Shown here piece by piece: positions 10,648 to 21,083 of a stretch of 64,000 bases of DNA; position 1 is the stretch's first letter; every line of letters starts with the position of its first letter. The translations under genes and the position numbers were made by a program. The notes beneath the pieces were generated by a model, which did no database searches, was not told the origin of the DNA, and worked only from the letters and a program-made list of their open reading frames with translations. Location: assembly GCF_913777625.1 (NCBI RefSeq), contig NZ_CAJYTI010000011.1:1-64000 (forward strand). Direction: 5' to 3'. This DNA comes from an uncultured Sphingomonas sp. (GTDB lineage: Bacteria; Pseudomonadota; Alphaproteobacteria; Sphingomonadales; Sphingomonadaceae).

Positions 10648-12030
10648 ATGCCCGTGCACCCGGAACTCGCCACGCGCCTGGATTTCGTCGGCTATACCGC
10701 CGACAAGCGCGCGATCCTCTCCGCGGCGCGCGACACCATCCAACAGGCCCTGGGCCCGGCGCTCGACCGCCTCTACACCCAGATCGCCGCGCACCCCGAA
10801 ACGGCGAAGATGTTCTCCGGCCCCACGCACATCGCCAAGGCCAAGCAGCTCCAGTCCGACCATTGGGCACACCTCTCCGGCGCGGCCTTCGATGCAGACT
10901 ATGTCGAACGCGTGAAGCGCATCGGCGCCCGCCACGCGCAGATCGGCCTGACCCCGCAATGGTATATCGGCTCCTACGCGATCATTCTCGATTCGATGAT
11001 CGAGAGCCTCGCGGCGCTGGACAGCGGCGCGCGCCTGCGCTTCGGCCGCCGCAAGGCCGACAAGCGCTTTGACCAGCTCCGCGCGATCGTCACGGCCGCG
11101 CTGATCGACCTCGAAATGTCGGTCTCGATCTATTTCGAGCAGGAGCAGGCCGGCCGCGCCGAAGCGATGAACGCCCTACAGGAGCGCGAAAATTCGCTCG
11201 CCGGCCTGCTCGTCGCGATCAACGAGACGGTGGACGCGATCAAGACCGGCTCGCAGGAAATCGCCCAGGCCTCGGGCGATCTAGCCCGCCGCACCGAAGC
11301 CAATGCCGCCAGCCTCGCCGAAACCGCCGCCTCGGTGCAGGAGATGGACCAGCGGCTCAAGGCTACCGCGGCCAGCGCCCGCCGGACCGTGGAACGTGCC
11401 GACGGCGCCAAGGCGACGGTCGATACCGGCCGCACGATCACCGAACAGGCAGTGTCGGCGATGGAGCGCGTGTCGGACAGCGCCAAGGGCATCGACAGCG
11501 TGATCGAGGGTCTCGACAAGATCGCCTTCCAGACCCGGGTGCTCGCAATGAACGCCGCCGTGGAAGCGGGCCGTGCCGGCGAGGCGGGCCGCGGCTTCGC
11601 GGTGGTGGCGGACCTCGTCTCGGCGCTGGCGATGCGCGCGGAGGAAGAAGCCGGTCGCGCACGGGATCAGCTGACCGCCACCCAGGCCGACATCGTGACC
11701 GCCGTTGGCATGGTCGAGAAGGTCGACGGCGCGCTCGCCAACATCTCGGGCGACGTGGCGACGGTGAACGAGTTGCTGAGCGAGATGGCGCGCGACAACC
11801 AGGCCCAGGCCGGTGCGATCACCGAGGTCTCGGCGACGATCGGCGAGATGGACCGGGCGACCCAGCAGAACGCCGCGATGGTGGAGGAAACCTCGGCCGC
11901 CGCGCAGAACCTGGCCCGCGAGGTCGACCGGCTCGCCCGCCAGGCCAGCGGGTTCAACGAAGCCGGCCGCGCGGGTCCGAGCAGCGGTGCACGGGCTACG
12001 GTAAAGGCGCTGGGCATGATGGCGGCCTAG
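10648..12030 (+). CDS. Globin-coupled methyl-accepting chemotaxis protein
   Basis: A soluble oxygen-sensing chemoreceptor of about 460 residues. Residues 1-160 are a protoglobin-type sensor; RHAQIGLTPQWYIGSY carries the likely proximal haem ligand His96. The remainder is a methyl-accepting signalling coiled coil, with the tip around MNAAVEAGRAGEAGRGFAVV. There are no membrane helices, as expected for HemAT-like sensors. The tip continues as VADLVSALAMRAEEEAGRA, where common receptors have VRxLAxRS, so the CheA/CheW contact region is atypical. The start is ATG 10648; GTG 10654 is an equally plausible start, with AGGAG six bases upstream. No other chemotaxis gene is in the window. Confidence 0.88.
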   Translation: MPVHPELATRLDFVGYTADKRAILSAARDTIQQALGPALDRLYTQIAAHPETAKMFSGPTHIAKAKQLQSDHWAHLSGAAFDADYVERVKRIGARHAQIGLTPQWYIGSYAIILDSMIESLAALDSGARLRFGRRKADKRFDQLRAIVTAALIDLEMSVSIYFEQEQAGRAEAMNALQERENSLAGLLVAINETVDAIKTGSQEIAQASGDLARRTEANAASLAETAASVQEMDQRLKATAASARRTVERADGAKATVDTGRTITEQAVSAMERVSDSAKGIDSVIEGLDKIAFQTRVLAMNAAVEAGRAGEAGRGFAVVADLVSALAMRAEEEAGRARDQLTATQADIVTAVGMVEKVDGALANISGDVATVNELLSEMARDNQAQAGAITEVSATIGEMDRATQQNAAMVEETSAAAQNLAREVDRLARQASGFNEAGRAGPSSGARATVKALGMMAA

Positions 12031-12050
12031 CCGGTTGCCGCACAGGGAGC

Positions 12051-12092
12051 GGGCGAGCATGTCCAGCCCCCCCGGTCTGAACATGCTCGCCC
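12051..12092 (+). terminator. Perfect 12-bp hairpin downstream of the chemoreceptor
   Basis: GGGCGAGCATGT at 12051-12062 pairs perfectly with ACATGCTCGCCC at 12081-12092 around an 18-base loop. It starts 20 bases after the stop codon. No T-run follows, so it may be a factor-dependent end, an mRNA-stabilising hairpin or a protein-binding palindrome. Confidence 0.55.
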
Positions 12093-12215
12093 GAGCTGAT
12101 GCCACATTCCCCCGAATGCGGCACCATGGGAGACCTGTCGCGCCGAGGACCGCTGGGCAGTTCCGGCGCTGCGTCTCTCCTGCCATGCCGCGCAGCCAGG
12201 CGCGCGTGACGCCGA

Positions 12216-12600
12216 TCACGTCCCCGTAAGGATCCTGCGCGGGTCCGCCGCCGTTGGGATCGAATCGATGCGCGGGGCCGGGCATTGCCGCACTTCCTGC
12301 GTGCGGGTGGTCCACAGATCGCCGACGAACCACGGATCGACCACCGAGCAATGGCAGGCGCGGAAGCGCAGATCGCACAGGCCGTGCGCCAGCGTCTCGA
12401 TAACCGGCGATCGCGGCGAGCAGATCGCACTGGGTCCGGCCATGCTCGATCGCGACGAACAGCGAGATGATCGAGATGCTGATCGCGCACACCGACAGGA
12501 TGATGTCGAACAGGCGGTGGCCGATCCGGCGCGGCGCGGGCGTGATCCGGCCCCCAGTCCGGTCGATCCTGGAACACGCCGAACCGCCACAGGCCCATGG
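12216..12600 (-). pseudogene. Decayed small membrane-protein gene
   Basis: Read on the minus strand, one frame gives a convincing membrane segment, [20 protein letters not shown] then [15 protein letters not shown], which loses sense near 12410. A second frame then gives TLAHGLCDLRFRACHCSVVD and PWFVGDLWTTRTQEVRQCP before a stop at 12216. From memory of the family, these match the N-terminal helix and the C-terminal Cys-rich CYCSVFD-type motif of an uncharacterised bacterial membrane protein. The middle, normally about 100 residues, is missing and the two pieces are out of frame. It is therefore a relic with an internal deletion and frameshift. The start is uncertain. Confidence 0.6.
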
Positions 12601-12662
12601 CGGAAGAGGCAGGTGGCGGATCGCCTCGGCGCTTCCTATCTCCGGCTCTGGAAAACCATTCA

Positions 12663-12677
12663 GAACAAAGCTAGAAC
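12663..12677. promoter_or_regulatory. LexA (SOS) box of uvrA
   Basis: GAAC-N7-GAAC (GAACAAAGCTAGAAC), the reverse form of the alphaproteobacterial LexA box GTTC-N7-GTTC, ends eight bases before the uvrA start. The position fits repression of uvrA, with induction by DNA damage. Confidence 0.85.
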
Positions 12678-12685
12678 CCTCCCCT

Positions 12686-15682
<2,997 letters not shown>

Positions 15683-15731
15683 GGAACGAGGAGCGCAGCA
15701 CCTTTCGGCGGGATAACTGGTGAAACGCGAC

Positions 15732-16820
15732 ATGACTGGATGGATGTTTTACGATAACGGTGGGCTTCTGACTGCGCACGCGGATATTCTGCTAACAAAT
15801 CGCGTTGGCCCCGATATCTCACTCGAAATTCCTGCACTTGGTATGTTTGCCTCCCCAACAACCGAAAGAGAAGAACCTCAATACGTTCCTTGCAGCTTGT
15901 GCCAGAAGCTTGTCATAGTGGACGATAAAGTAGCGTATATTTGGGCAGGATTACTGAAAACTGCAATTGCATTCGACTCAGCCCTTCGCGAAATGGTGCT
16001 GAGCGGCGATGCCAATGACATAGAAAAACTAAACAAACTGTTGTTAAGTTTTTCATCACAAGAGCTACAAGTACTAATTTGGACCTCTTATAATTTTCCC
16101 GCCACTGTTATTTGCTCTTTGAACGCGTCCAATTTTCACGTTCCATCTTTTGGAAATGTTTTTTACGGCGGTTCGGGAAGTGGTGAATTCTATCATAGAA
16201 CTTATGATATTTTGCAAAATTTAGATCCTGCACTTGCCCTAGAAAAGTACGAAAAAGGTCTCGTAACAAAAGAATTTTCCGATTCCGTTGTTCGCCAACG
16301 ACTTATGGATAGCCTGCTTCAATTTTCCGTACTGAACGGGCAGTACAACCATGTTCAAACAGGGGCGTTCCTAGAAACGCTTTCTATAGATGATAATGGA
16401 AATTTTCAAAAGGGCGGAATACATCTTTATGTTGTATTCGACGAAGAAATCTTTCCTATCATAGGGTTTAAACCTATTTTCATAGTAAAAAGATTTTACG
16501 TCGAAGGATTTTTGGGAATTTCCGTAACGAATTACGGGCTAAAAACTGCGCAGCGAGCTATTGTAGGGTCACCCTTTACATACGGGCAAGATTTTCGAAC
16601 CAGTTTGGATAATTTCGACCCGTTCAATGGATTAGCTAGTGCTATTACTTGTATATATGTTCGGGAGAGTAATATAGTCAGTCACTTCCCCGAAGATCCA
16701 AAGATTTTTTACGAGAATTTCACGTATTGCGAAGAACAATTTTCTGTAAATGTTTCTGAATTTTATAGAAATGACGCTCAACAAAGACGCAGAAAGACAG
16801 ATGAACGTACCAAGCTATGA
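15732..16820 (+). CDS. AT-rich orphan gene; N-terminus resembles a proteasome/HslV-type Ntn hydrolase
   Basis: A 362-residue protein whose DNA is strikingly AT-rich beside its neighbours, indicating recent acquisition. From ATG 15732 (GGTGA eight bases upstream) the protein begins Met-Thr; after Met removal Thr is residue 1. Numbered from that Thr, the sequence TGWMFYDNGGLLTAHADILL places Asp at 17 and Thr at 21, as in HslV and proteasome beta subunits (Thr1, Asp17). Further on, QKLVIVDDKVAYIWAGL resembles the HslV segment with the catalytic Lys33 and NDKVIAGFAG, after an insertion of about 25 residues with a CxxC pair. The C-terminal two-thirds are not recognised. An alternative GTG start at 15720 would bury the Thr. 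A role as a self-processed peptidase is inference; no unfoldase partner lies nearby. Confidence 0.5.
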   Translation: MTGWMFYDNGGLLTAHADILLTNRVGPDISLEIPALGMFASPTTEREEPQYVPCSLCQKLVIVDDKVAYIWAGLLKTAIAFDSALREMVLSGDANDIEKLNKLLLSFSSQELQVLIWTSYNFPATVICSLNASNFHVPSFGNVFYGGSGSGEFYHRTYDILQNLDPALALEKYEKGLVTKEFSDSVVRQRLMDSLLQFSVLNGQYNHVQTGAFLETLSIDDNGNFQKGGIHLYVVFDEEIFPIIGFKPIFIVKRFYVEGFLGISVTNYGLKTAQRAIVGSPFTYGQDFRTSLDNFDPFNGLASAITCIYVRESNIVSHFPEDPKIFYENFTYCEEQFSVNVSEFYRNDAQQRRRKTDERTKL

Positions 16821-16879
16821 GCATTTGTGCGCCAGCCTTTTAGAGCGACCAAAATACGCTACCATTCATTCTTAAATCT

Positions 16880-17026
16880 TTGGAGGGCCAGCCGATCTTC
16901 GCTGGCAACGGGATGCATGTCAGTGACGTACTAGGTGCGCTGGCCGATGGCGTCAGCGAAAACGCCCGCGCCCACCTCGCCTATGCCGCGCGTGCCGTAG
17001 ACCATGCGGTGGTGCGCACCCCCTGA
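16880..17026 (+). pseudogene. Remnant of a DUF433-type antitoxin
   Basis: A frame reading EGQPIFAGNGMHVSDVLGAL, ADGVSENARAHLAYAARAVD and HAVVRTP then TGA resembles DUF433 proteins, which carry a GxPxxxGTxxxVxxVLxxLxxG segment and later an AALAYA helix. About a dozen residues normally between them (the DYPxLT region) are missing, and there is no convincing start or ribosome site. It lies just after the AT-rich gene. No PIN-like toxin partner is present, so it is probably non-functional debris. Confidence 0.45.
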
Positions 17027-17064
17027 TGCGACGGTCACGGCGAGGACTCCCCCCTCCACCAGCC

Positions 17065-17158
17065 GTCATCCCGGCGAAAGCCGGGATCCAGTCGCCTCTC
17101 GGTCTTAGCAAGCGCTGCTACGGAGCCCCCAATGGATCCCGGCTTTCGCCGGGATGAC
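17065..17158. repeat. Dispersed inverted-repeat unit, canonical copy
   Basis: A 94-base unit with perfect 26-base inverted arms at 17065-17090 and 17133-17158. The left arm begins GTCATCCCGGCGAAAGCCGG and the right arm is its exact complement. Each arm contains its own CCCGGC-GAAA-GCCGGG hairpin. Confidence 0.9.
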
Positions 17159-17271
17159 AGGCTGTTGCGCAGGGCCACACCGCTTGCACGATCCCTTCGC
17201 GCCTTCCCTTCTCCGCGCCTCCGCGCGCAAAACCCTTCTGCCGCCCCCGCTTCTGCGCTATATTCCCCAAT

Positions 17272-17454
17272 GTGGCCAAGCTCCCGCCCATCGAGTCCGA
17301 GTTCGAATCGACCGAAGCGGCCGAAGCCTATGACGCGTGGTTCCGCGCCAAGATCGAGAAGGCGCTCGCCGACCCCCGACCCAGCATCCCGCACGAAGTC
17401 GTCATGGCGCGGGTGCAGGCAATCCTCGACCGACACGAAAAGCCGCAGGACTGA
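17272..17454 (+). CDS. Stability-determinant / RelB-like antitoxin without adjacent toxin
   Basis: A 60-residue protein, starting at GTG 17272. The sequence LPPIESEFESTEAAEAYDAW then FRAKIEKALADPRPSIPHEV matches the short stability-determinant/RelB-family antitoxins that neutralise RelE/ParE-type toxins. In the usual arrangement the toxin gene follows within a few bases; here the next frame is a decayed cupin gene and no RelE-like frame is seen within 600 bases on either side. It is therefore an orphan antitoxin, perhaps an anti-addiction remnant or acting on a toxin elsewhere. Confidence 0.7.
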   Translation: MAKLPPIESEFESTEAAEAYDAWFRAKIEKALADPRPSIPHEVVMARVQAILDRHEKPQD

Positions 17455-17460
17455 GGCCCC

Positions 17461-17856
17461 ATGCCCCACCTCCCCACCAACCCCGCCCATCTCGGCCGCG
17501 CCGCCAGCGCCAGCGTCGAGCCCGACTTCACCGGCCCCGACTGGTTCGAGGCCTAACCCTTCCGCCATGCCGCGGACGGGCAGGAGGGCCGGCTGGTCTC
17601 GCAGTTCGCCCTTTCGGAACGCTAGGACTCGTGGGAGATGCACCCGCACGGCGCGGAACGCGTGATCTGCATCCAGGGCGCCTGCACGCTCCACCAGGAA
17701 CATGCCGACGGCAGCACCGGGAGCGTGACGCTCGCCCCGGGCGACTATGCGATCAACCCGCCGGGGACGTGGCACACCGCCGATGTCGCGCCGGGCGCAA
17801 CCTGTACCGCGATCTTCATCACTCCCGGCATCGGCACCACCCACCGGCCGCGCTGA
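17461..17856 (+). pseudogene. Cupin-domain protein interrupted by two nonsense codons
   Basis: A single reading frame from ATG 17461 to TGA 17856 encodes a 131-codon cupin-fold protein, interrupted by TAA at 17554-17556 and TAG at 17623-17625. There is no frameshift. Sense on both sides is good: VEPDFTGPDWFEA before, then HAADGQEGRLVSQFALSER, then SWEMHPHGAERVICIQGACT, and the second cupin motif PGDYAINPPGTWHTADVAPG. The metal-binding style histidines and glutamate are retained. Both stops could come from single substitutions of Tyr or Trp codons, so inactivation looks recent. An ATG at 17638 could allow a shortened 72-residue product. Confidence 0.8.
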
Positions 17857-17870
17857 GCGGCCCGCACCTG

Positions 17871-18000
17871 TCCTCCCCCGCCAGGGGGAGGTGGCAGGCC
17901 GAAGGCCTGACGGAGGGGGAGGATCCACGGCGGCCGAGAGGGTCTGGCATCCTCCCCCTCCGTTGCGCGTCGCGCGCCACCTCCCCCTGGCGGGGGAGGA
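17871..18000. repeat. Palindromic intergenic repeat, second family
   Basis: Outer arms TCCTCCCCCGCCAGGGGGAG and CTCCCCCTGGCGGGGGAGGA flank inner complementary segments around 17910 and 17960 (GGAGGGGGAGGATCC and GGCATCCTCCCCCTCC). The GGAGGTGGC...GACGGAGGG part recurs at 60313-60344, so the element is dispersed. Confidence 0.8.
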
Positions 18001-18110
18001 TATAGGGGGCACCGGGTCGCCCAACAGAACAAACCAGTAACAAATCGCTGTCCTACAGCCCCCGTTCCGGCATATCTGGCAGGTCGCCTTGGCCTTCCAG
18101 GAGACGCACG

Positions 18111-19445
18111 ATGCCCGCATCCGCCGATATCCTCCCGCCCGCGCCCGCCGACGCCGATCGCGACACCCCCCGCACCGCCCCGCCCCCCGGCACCCCCGGC
18201 ACCACCCCCGCCCTCGCCGCCGGCCGCCACGATGGCTGGACGCCGGCGCGGCAGGAGCAGTTCCTGCGCATGCTCGCCGAAGGGCACAGCGTCACCAACA
18301 GCTGCGCCGCGCTCGGCATGTCGGTCACCTCGGCCTATGTGCTGCGCCGCTCGGCGCGCGGGGCGGCGTTCGCGCTCGGCTGGCAGGCGGCGCTGCTGCT
18401 CGCCCGCGAGCGGCTCGCCGACGCGCTGCTCGAACGCGCGCTCCACGGCACGGTGGAGACGATCACCCGGCCCGACGGCGCCACCCTCACCCGCGAACGC
18501 CATGACAATCGGCTGGCGATGCAGCTGCTCGCCCGGCTCGATCGGCTGGCCGAGTCCGCCACCGGCCCCGCCGACCATGCCGCCGCCCGGCTGGTCGCCG
18601 CCGAGTTCGAGCCGTTTCTCGACGTGATCGCCCGCGACGGCGGCGCGGCGCGTGCCGGGCTGTTCCTCGCGCGGCGGTCGGCGGACGAGGATGCCGCCGA
18701 CGAGCTCGGCGCGATCCGCGCGCTCGCCCGCGCCGATGCCTGGCTGCGCACCCGCGACGCGGCGGGCGCCGGGCAAAGCGTCGCCGATCTCGATCCGGCG
18801 CAACGGGCGGACTGGACCGCCGACCAATGGGCCCGTGCCGAGGCGGCGGGGCTGGTCGCGCTCGCCCCGCCCCCGCCGCCGCCCGACCCCGTGCAGGCGC
18901 CTAAACTTCGTGAACTTCGCCACCCCGACAATCCGGACGGCGATCCGGTGTGGTGGAGCAGCACCCATGATGCATGGCGCACCAGCTTCCCGCCGCCCGA
19001 CGGCTTTTGCGGCGAGGAAGCGGGGGAATACGGCACGCCGCACTATGCGCGCGAACTCTCGCCGGAGGAGGCCGAGGTGCTCGACGCCCCGCGCCGTGCC
19101 GCGCTCGCCGCCCGCCGGGCCGAGGCCGCGCAGGCGCGCGACGCCTTCTTCGCCGACACGTTCGAGGTGGTCGACGTCTATGGCGACGCCGACGATCTCG
19201 ACCCGGCCGAGGTCGCGGCGGTGGCCGGCGGGGACGGCCGCGGCGCGATCGGCTGGACGGCCGCGATCAGGGGCCCGGCGGATCCCGGCCGGTCCCTGCC
19301 CGCGGCGGCGGTGGCGGGCGTGTCGAGCGACGGCGGCCCGCGCGGTGTCCGGCGGACGCCGCGGTCGGCACCGGCGCGATCGGCCGGGCGCACGGCGCGC
19401 GGCGGCGGCGGTGGGTCCGCCGCGGCGGGCGGGCCGGCATCCTAG
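18111..19445 (+). CDS. Sphingomonad hypothetical protein with N-terminal helix-turn-helix
   Basis: A 444-residue cytoplasmic protein without signal peptide. After a Pro-rich start, residues about 44-95 (TPARQEQFLRMLAEGHSVTN, SCAALGMSVTSAYVLRRSAR, GAAFALGWQAALLLARERL) form a helix-turn-helix similar to those of phage terminase small subunits and transposase-like regulators. A helical middle and a Pro-rich stretch at about 258-270 follow, then a WWSSTHDAWRTSFPPPDGF motif and a long Ala/Arg/Gly-rich tail. The type is familiar from sphingomonad genomes but has no known function. The CCTAAACTTC-type repeat at 18900-18919 lies inside the gene and encodes APKLREL. It stands alone, after a palindromic repeat. 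Confidence 0.7.
   Translation: MPASADILPPAPADADRDTPRTAPPPGTPGTTPALAAGRHDGWTPARQEQFLRMLAEGHSVTNSCAALGMSVTSAYVLRRSARGAAFALGWQAALLLARERLADALLERALHGTVETITRPDGATLTRERHDNRLAMQLLARLDRLAESATGPADHAAARLVAAEFEPFLDVIARDGGAARAGLFLARRSADEDAADELGAIRALARADAWLRTRDAAGAGQSVADLDPAQRADWTADQWARAEAAGLVALAPPPPPPDPVQAPKLRELRHPDNPDGDPVWWSSTHDAWRTSFPPPDGFCGEEAGEYGTPHYARELSPEEAEVLDAPRRAALAARRAEAAQARDAFFADTFEVVDVYGDADDLDPAEVAAVAGGDGRGAIGWTAAIRGPADPGRSLPAAAVAGVSSDGGPRGVRRTPRSAPARSAGRTARGGGGGSAAAGGPAS
18900..18919. repeat. CCTAAACTTC-type short repeat inside a gene
   Basis: CCTAAACTTCgTGAACTTCG is one edit class away from the two identical repeats at 46255 and 46322, and is read in frame here as part of PKLREL. It shows that this short sequence can be tolerated inside coding sequence. 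Confidence 0.5.
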
Positions 19446-19650
19446 GGCCGCCGGACCGCCCGGCTGCCGCCGGACCCGCATATCGCACGCTTCGTCGGCG
19501 ACGCCGCGGACCCCGAAAACCCGCACAAGTCACTCGTCTTGTTCGGAAAACGCTCGGCCGCAGTGCAGCATAAAAAGCCCTGCCCGACGCTATGGCGTCC
19601 CTAAAAGGAGTTTAGTTCCTCGGGTCACCGCATTTTTGGAGAACAATATC

Positions 19651-20607
19651 GTGATTGCGACGCTTGCCATGCTGTCGGCCATTACCGTCAGCACAAAAGC
19701 ACAGCTGGACGCCGCGATCGCGCGCGCGCGTGGGGGCGAGGTCATCCAGCTAGCCAAGGGGAATTACGGCAAGATCGCCATTGCCGGGCGCAACTTCACC
19801 AGCCCGGTGACGATCCAGAGTGCCAATGCCGCGACGCCCGCGACGTTCAGCACGCTGCAGATGGCCTCGGTCCGCAACCTCACCTTCAAGGACATCGACA
19901 TCACCCGCGTGCGCGGCAGCGATCCGGTGTGGGCGAAGATGGTGGAAGTCCACAGTTCGGCCAATGTCGCGTTCGTCGGCGGCTATGTGCACGGCCCGGC
20001 CAACGCCAACTGGGCGGACGACATGTACGGCATGTATATCCGCAACTCGTCCAATGTGCGGATCAGCGGGGTGTCGTTCCACGATCTCTGCGTCGCGCTG
20101 ACCCTCGACGACAGCGACAGCTACACGGTCGAGAACAGCTTCTTCAGCTATATCAGCCGCGACGCGATGAACATCCCGGGCACCCGCAGCGGCCGGATCG
20201 ACAATAATTCGATGTTCCTGTTCGATACCGCGCCGGACGCGCATCCGGACGGCATCCAGTGCTGGACCTCGGGCAAGAAGACGGGCTGCAAGAACATGCA
20301 GATCACCAACAACAAGTTCTTCGGCGCGCCGGGCCATGAATATCAGGGCATCTTCTTCGGCGACGAGGCGAACGTGGGCGGGTTCGACAATATCCAGATC
20401 ACCGGCAACGTCATGACGAACCTGATGTGGCATGCGATCTATATCGGCGGCCAGGGGCGCGGGGTGACGATCCGCAACAACACGGTGACGGCGGGGCCCA
20501 CCTATCGGTCGTGGATCCGCACCGTCGGCGCGGCGGTGCTGAGCGGCAATGTCGCCCCGATGTACGTGATCGCCGGCAAGGAAGGGGTCCCGGCGGGCAA
20601 CCGCTGA
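19651..20607 (+). CDS. Right-handed parallel beta-helix protein (pectate-lyase-like fold)
   Basis: A 318-residue protein starting at GTG 19651, eight bases after GGAGA. Coils of a parallel beta-helix are visible: TSPVTIQSANAATPATFSTL, VRNLTFKDIDITRV, SSNVRISGVSFHDLCVALTL, DSYTVENSFFSYISRDAMNI, KNMQITNNKFFGAPG, FDNIQITGNVMTNLMWHAIY and GVTIRNNTVTAGP. The ITVSTKAQLDAAIARARGGE start is typical of polysaccharide lyases and related beta-helix proteins. The hydrophobic N-terminus is short and weak as a signal. Substrate and catalytic residues cannot be assigned. No carbohydrate-use genes are adjacent. Confidence 0.75.
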   Translation: MIATLAMLSAITVSTKAQLDAAIARARGGEVIQLAKGNYGKIAIAGRNFTSPVTIQSANAATPATFSTLQMASVRNLTFKDIDITRVRGSDPVWAKMVEVHSSANVAFVGGYVHGPANANWADDMYGMYIRNSSNVRISGVSFHDLCVALTLDDSDSYTVENSFFSYISRDAMNIPGTRSGRIDNNSMFLFDTAPDAHPDGIQCWTSGKKTGCKNMQITNNKFFGAPGHEYQGIFFGDEANVGGFDNIQITGNVMTNLMWHAIYIGGQGRGVTIRNNTVTAGPTYRSWIRTVGAAVLSGNVAPMYVIAGKEGVPAGNR

Positions 20608-20795
20608 GGCGGCGCGCCCCGTCGCATTCGGCGGGGCCGCCATTGCATAAGCGCGCGCCAGGGTCCACATAGGGGGTGCTGAAGTCGCAAATCGTTGGTC
20701 TCTGGCGCTTTGCGGCTCCGTTTTCCTTCCTTTTCTGCCCCTGAAGCGCGAGGTCCGCCCGCACGGGGCGCGCCGACAATGCAAGGAAAACGTTC

Positions 20796-21008
20796 ATGAG
20801 CATCACTGGCACCGTCAAGTTCTTCAACGCCGACAAGGGCTATGGCTTCATCGCTCCGGACACCGGCGGCAACGACGCCTTCGTCCACATCACCGCGGTG
20901 GAGCGCGCCGGCATGATCACGCTGCAGCAGAACCAGCGCGTGACCTACGAACTGGAACAGGATCGCCGCGGCAAGATGGCGGCGGTCAATCTCCAGGCGG
21001 CAGACTGA
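20796..21008 (+). CDS. cspA: CspA-family cold-shock protein
   Basis: A 70-residue single-stranded nucleic-acid-binding protein. RNP1-like KGYGFIAPD and RNP2-like AFVHITAVE motifs are clear in MSITGTVKFFNADKGYGFIA. It lacks some of the aromatic residues of E. coli CspA but is typical of alphaproteobacterial members. A leader of nearly 190 bases without a gene precedes it, as is common for cold-shock genes whose mRNA leaders sense temperature; a possible promoter is TTGCAT-N17-CACATA near 20643. A strong terminator follows at 21022. Confidence 0.93.
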   Translation: MSITGTVKFFNADKGYGFIAPDTGGNDAFVHITAVERAGMITLQQNQRVTYELEQDRRGKMAAVNLQAAD

Positions 21009-21021
21009 CCTGAAGATCAAG

Positions 21022-21050
21022 ACGGCGGCTCCCTCGGGGGCCGCCGTTTT
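21022..21050 (+). terminator. Rho-independent terminator of the cold-shock gene
   Basis: ACGGCGGC at 21022-21029 pairs with GCCGCCGT at 21040-21047, the loop contains a further CCC/GGG pairing, and TTTT follows. Confidence 0.85.
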
Positions 21051-21083
21051 CGCATGTTCCTCTTGCCCCGGGAGACCGCGCCG

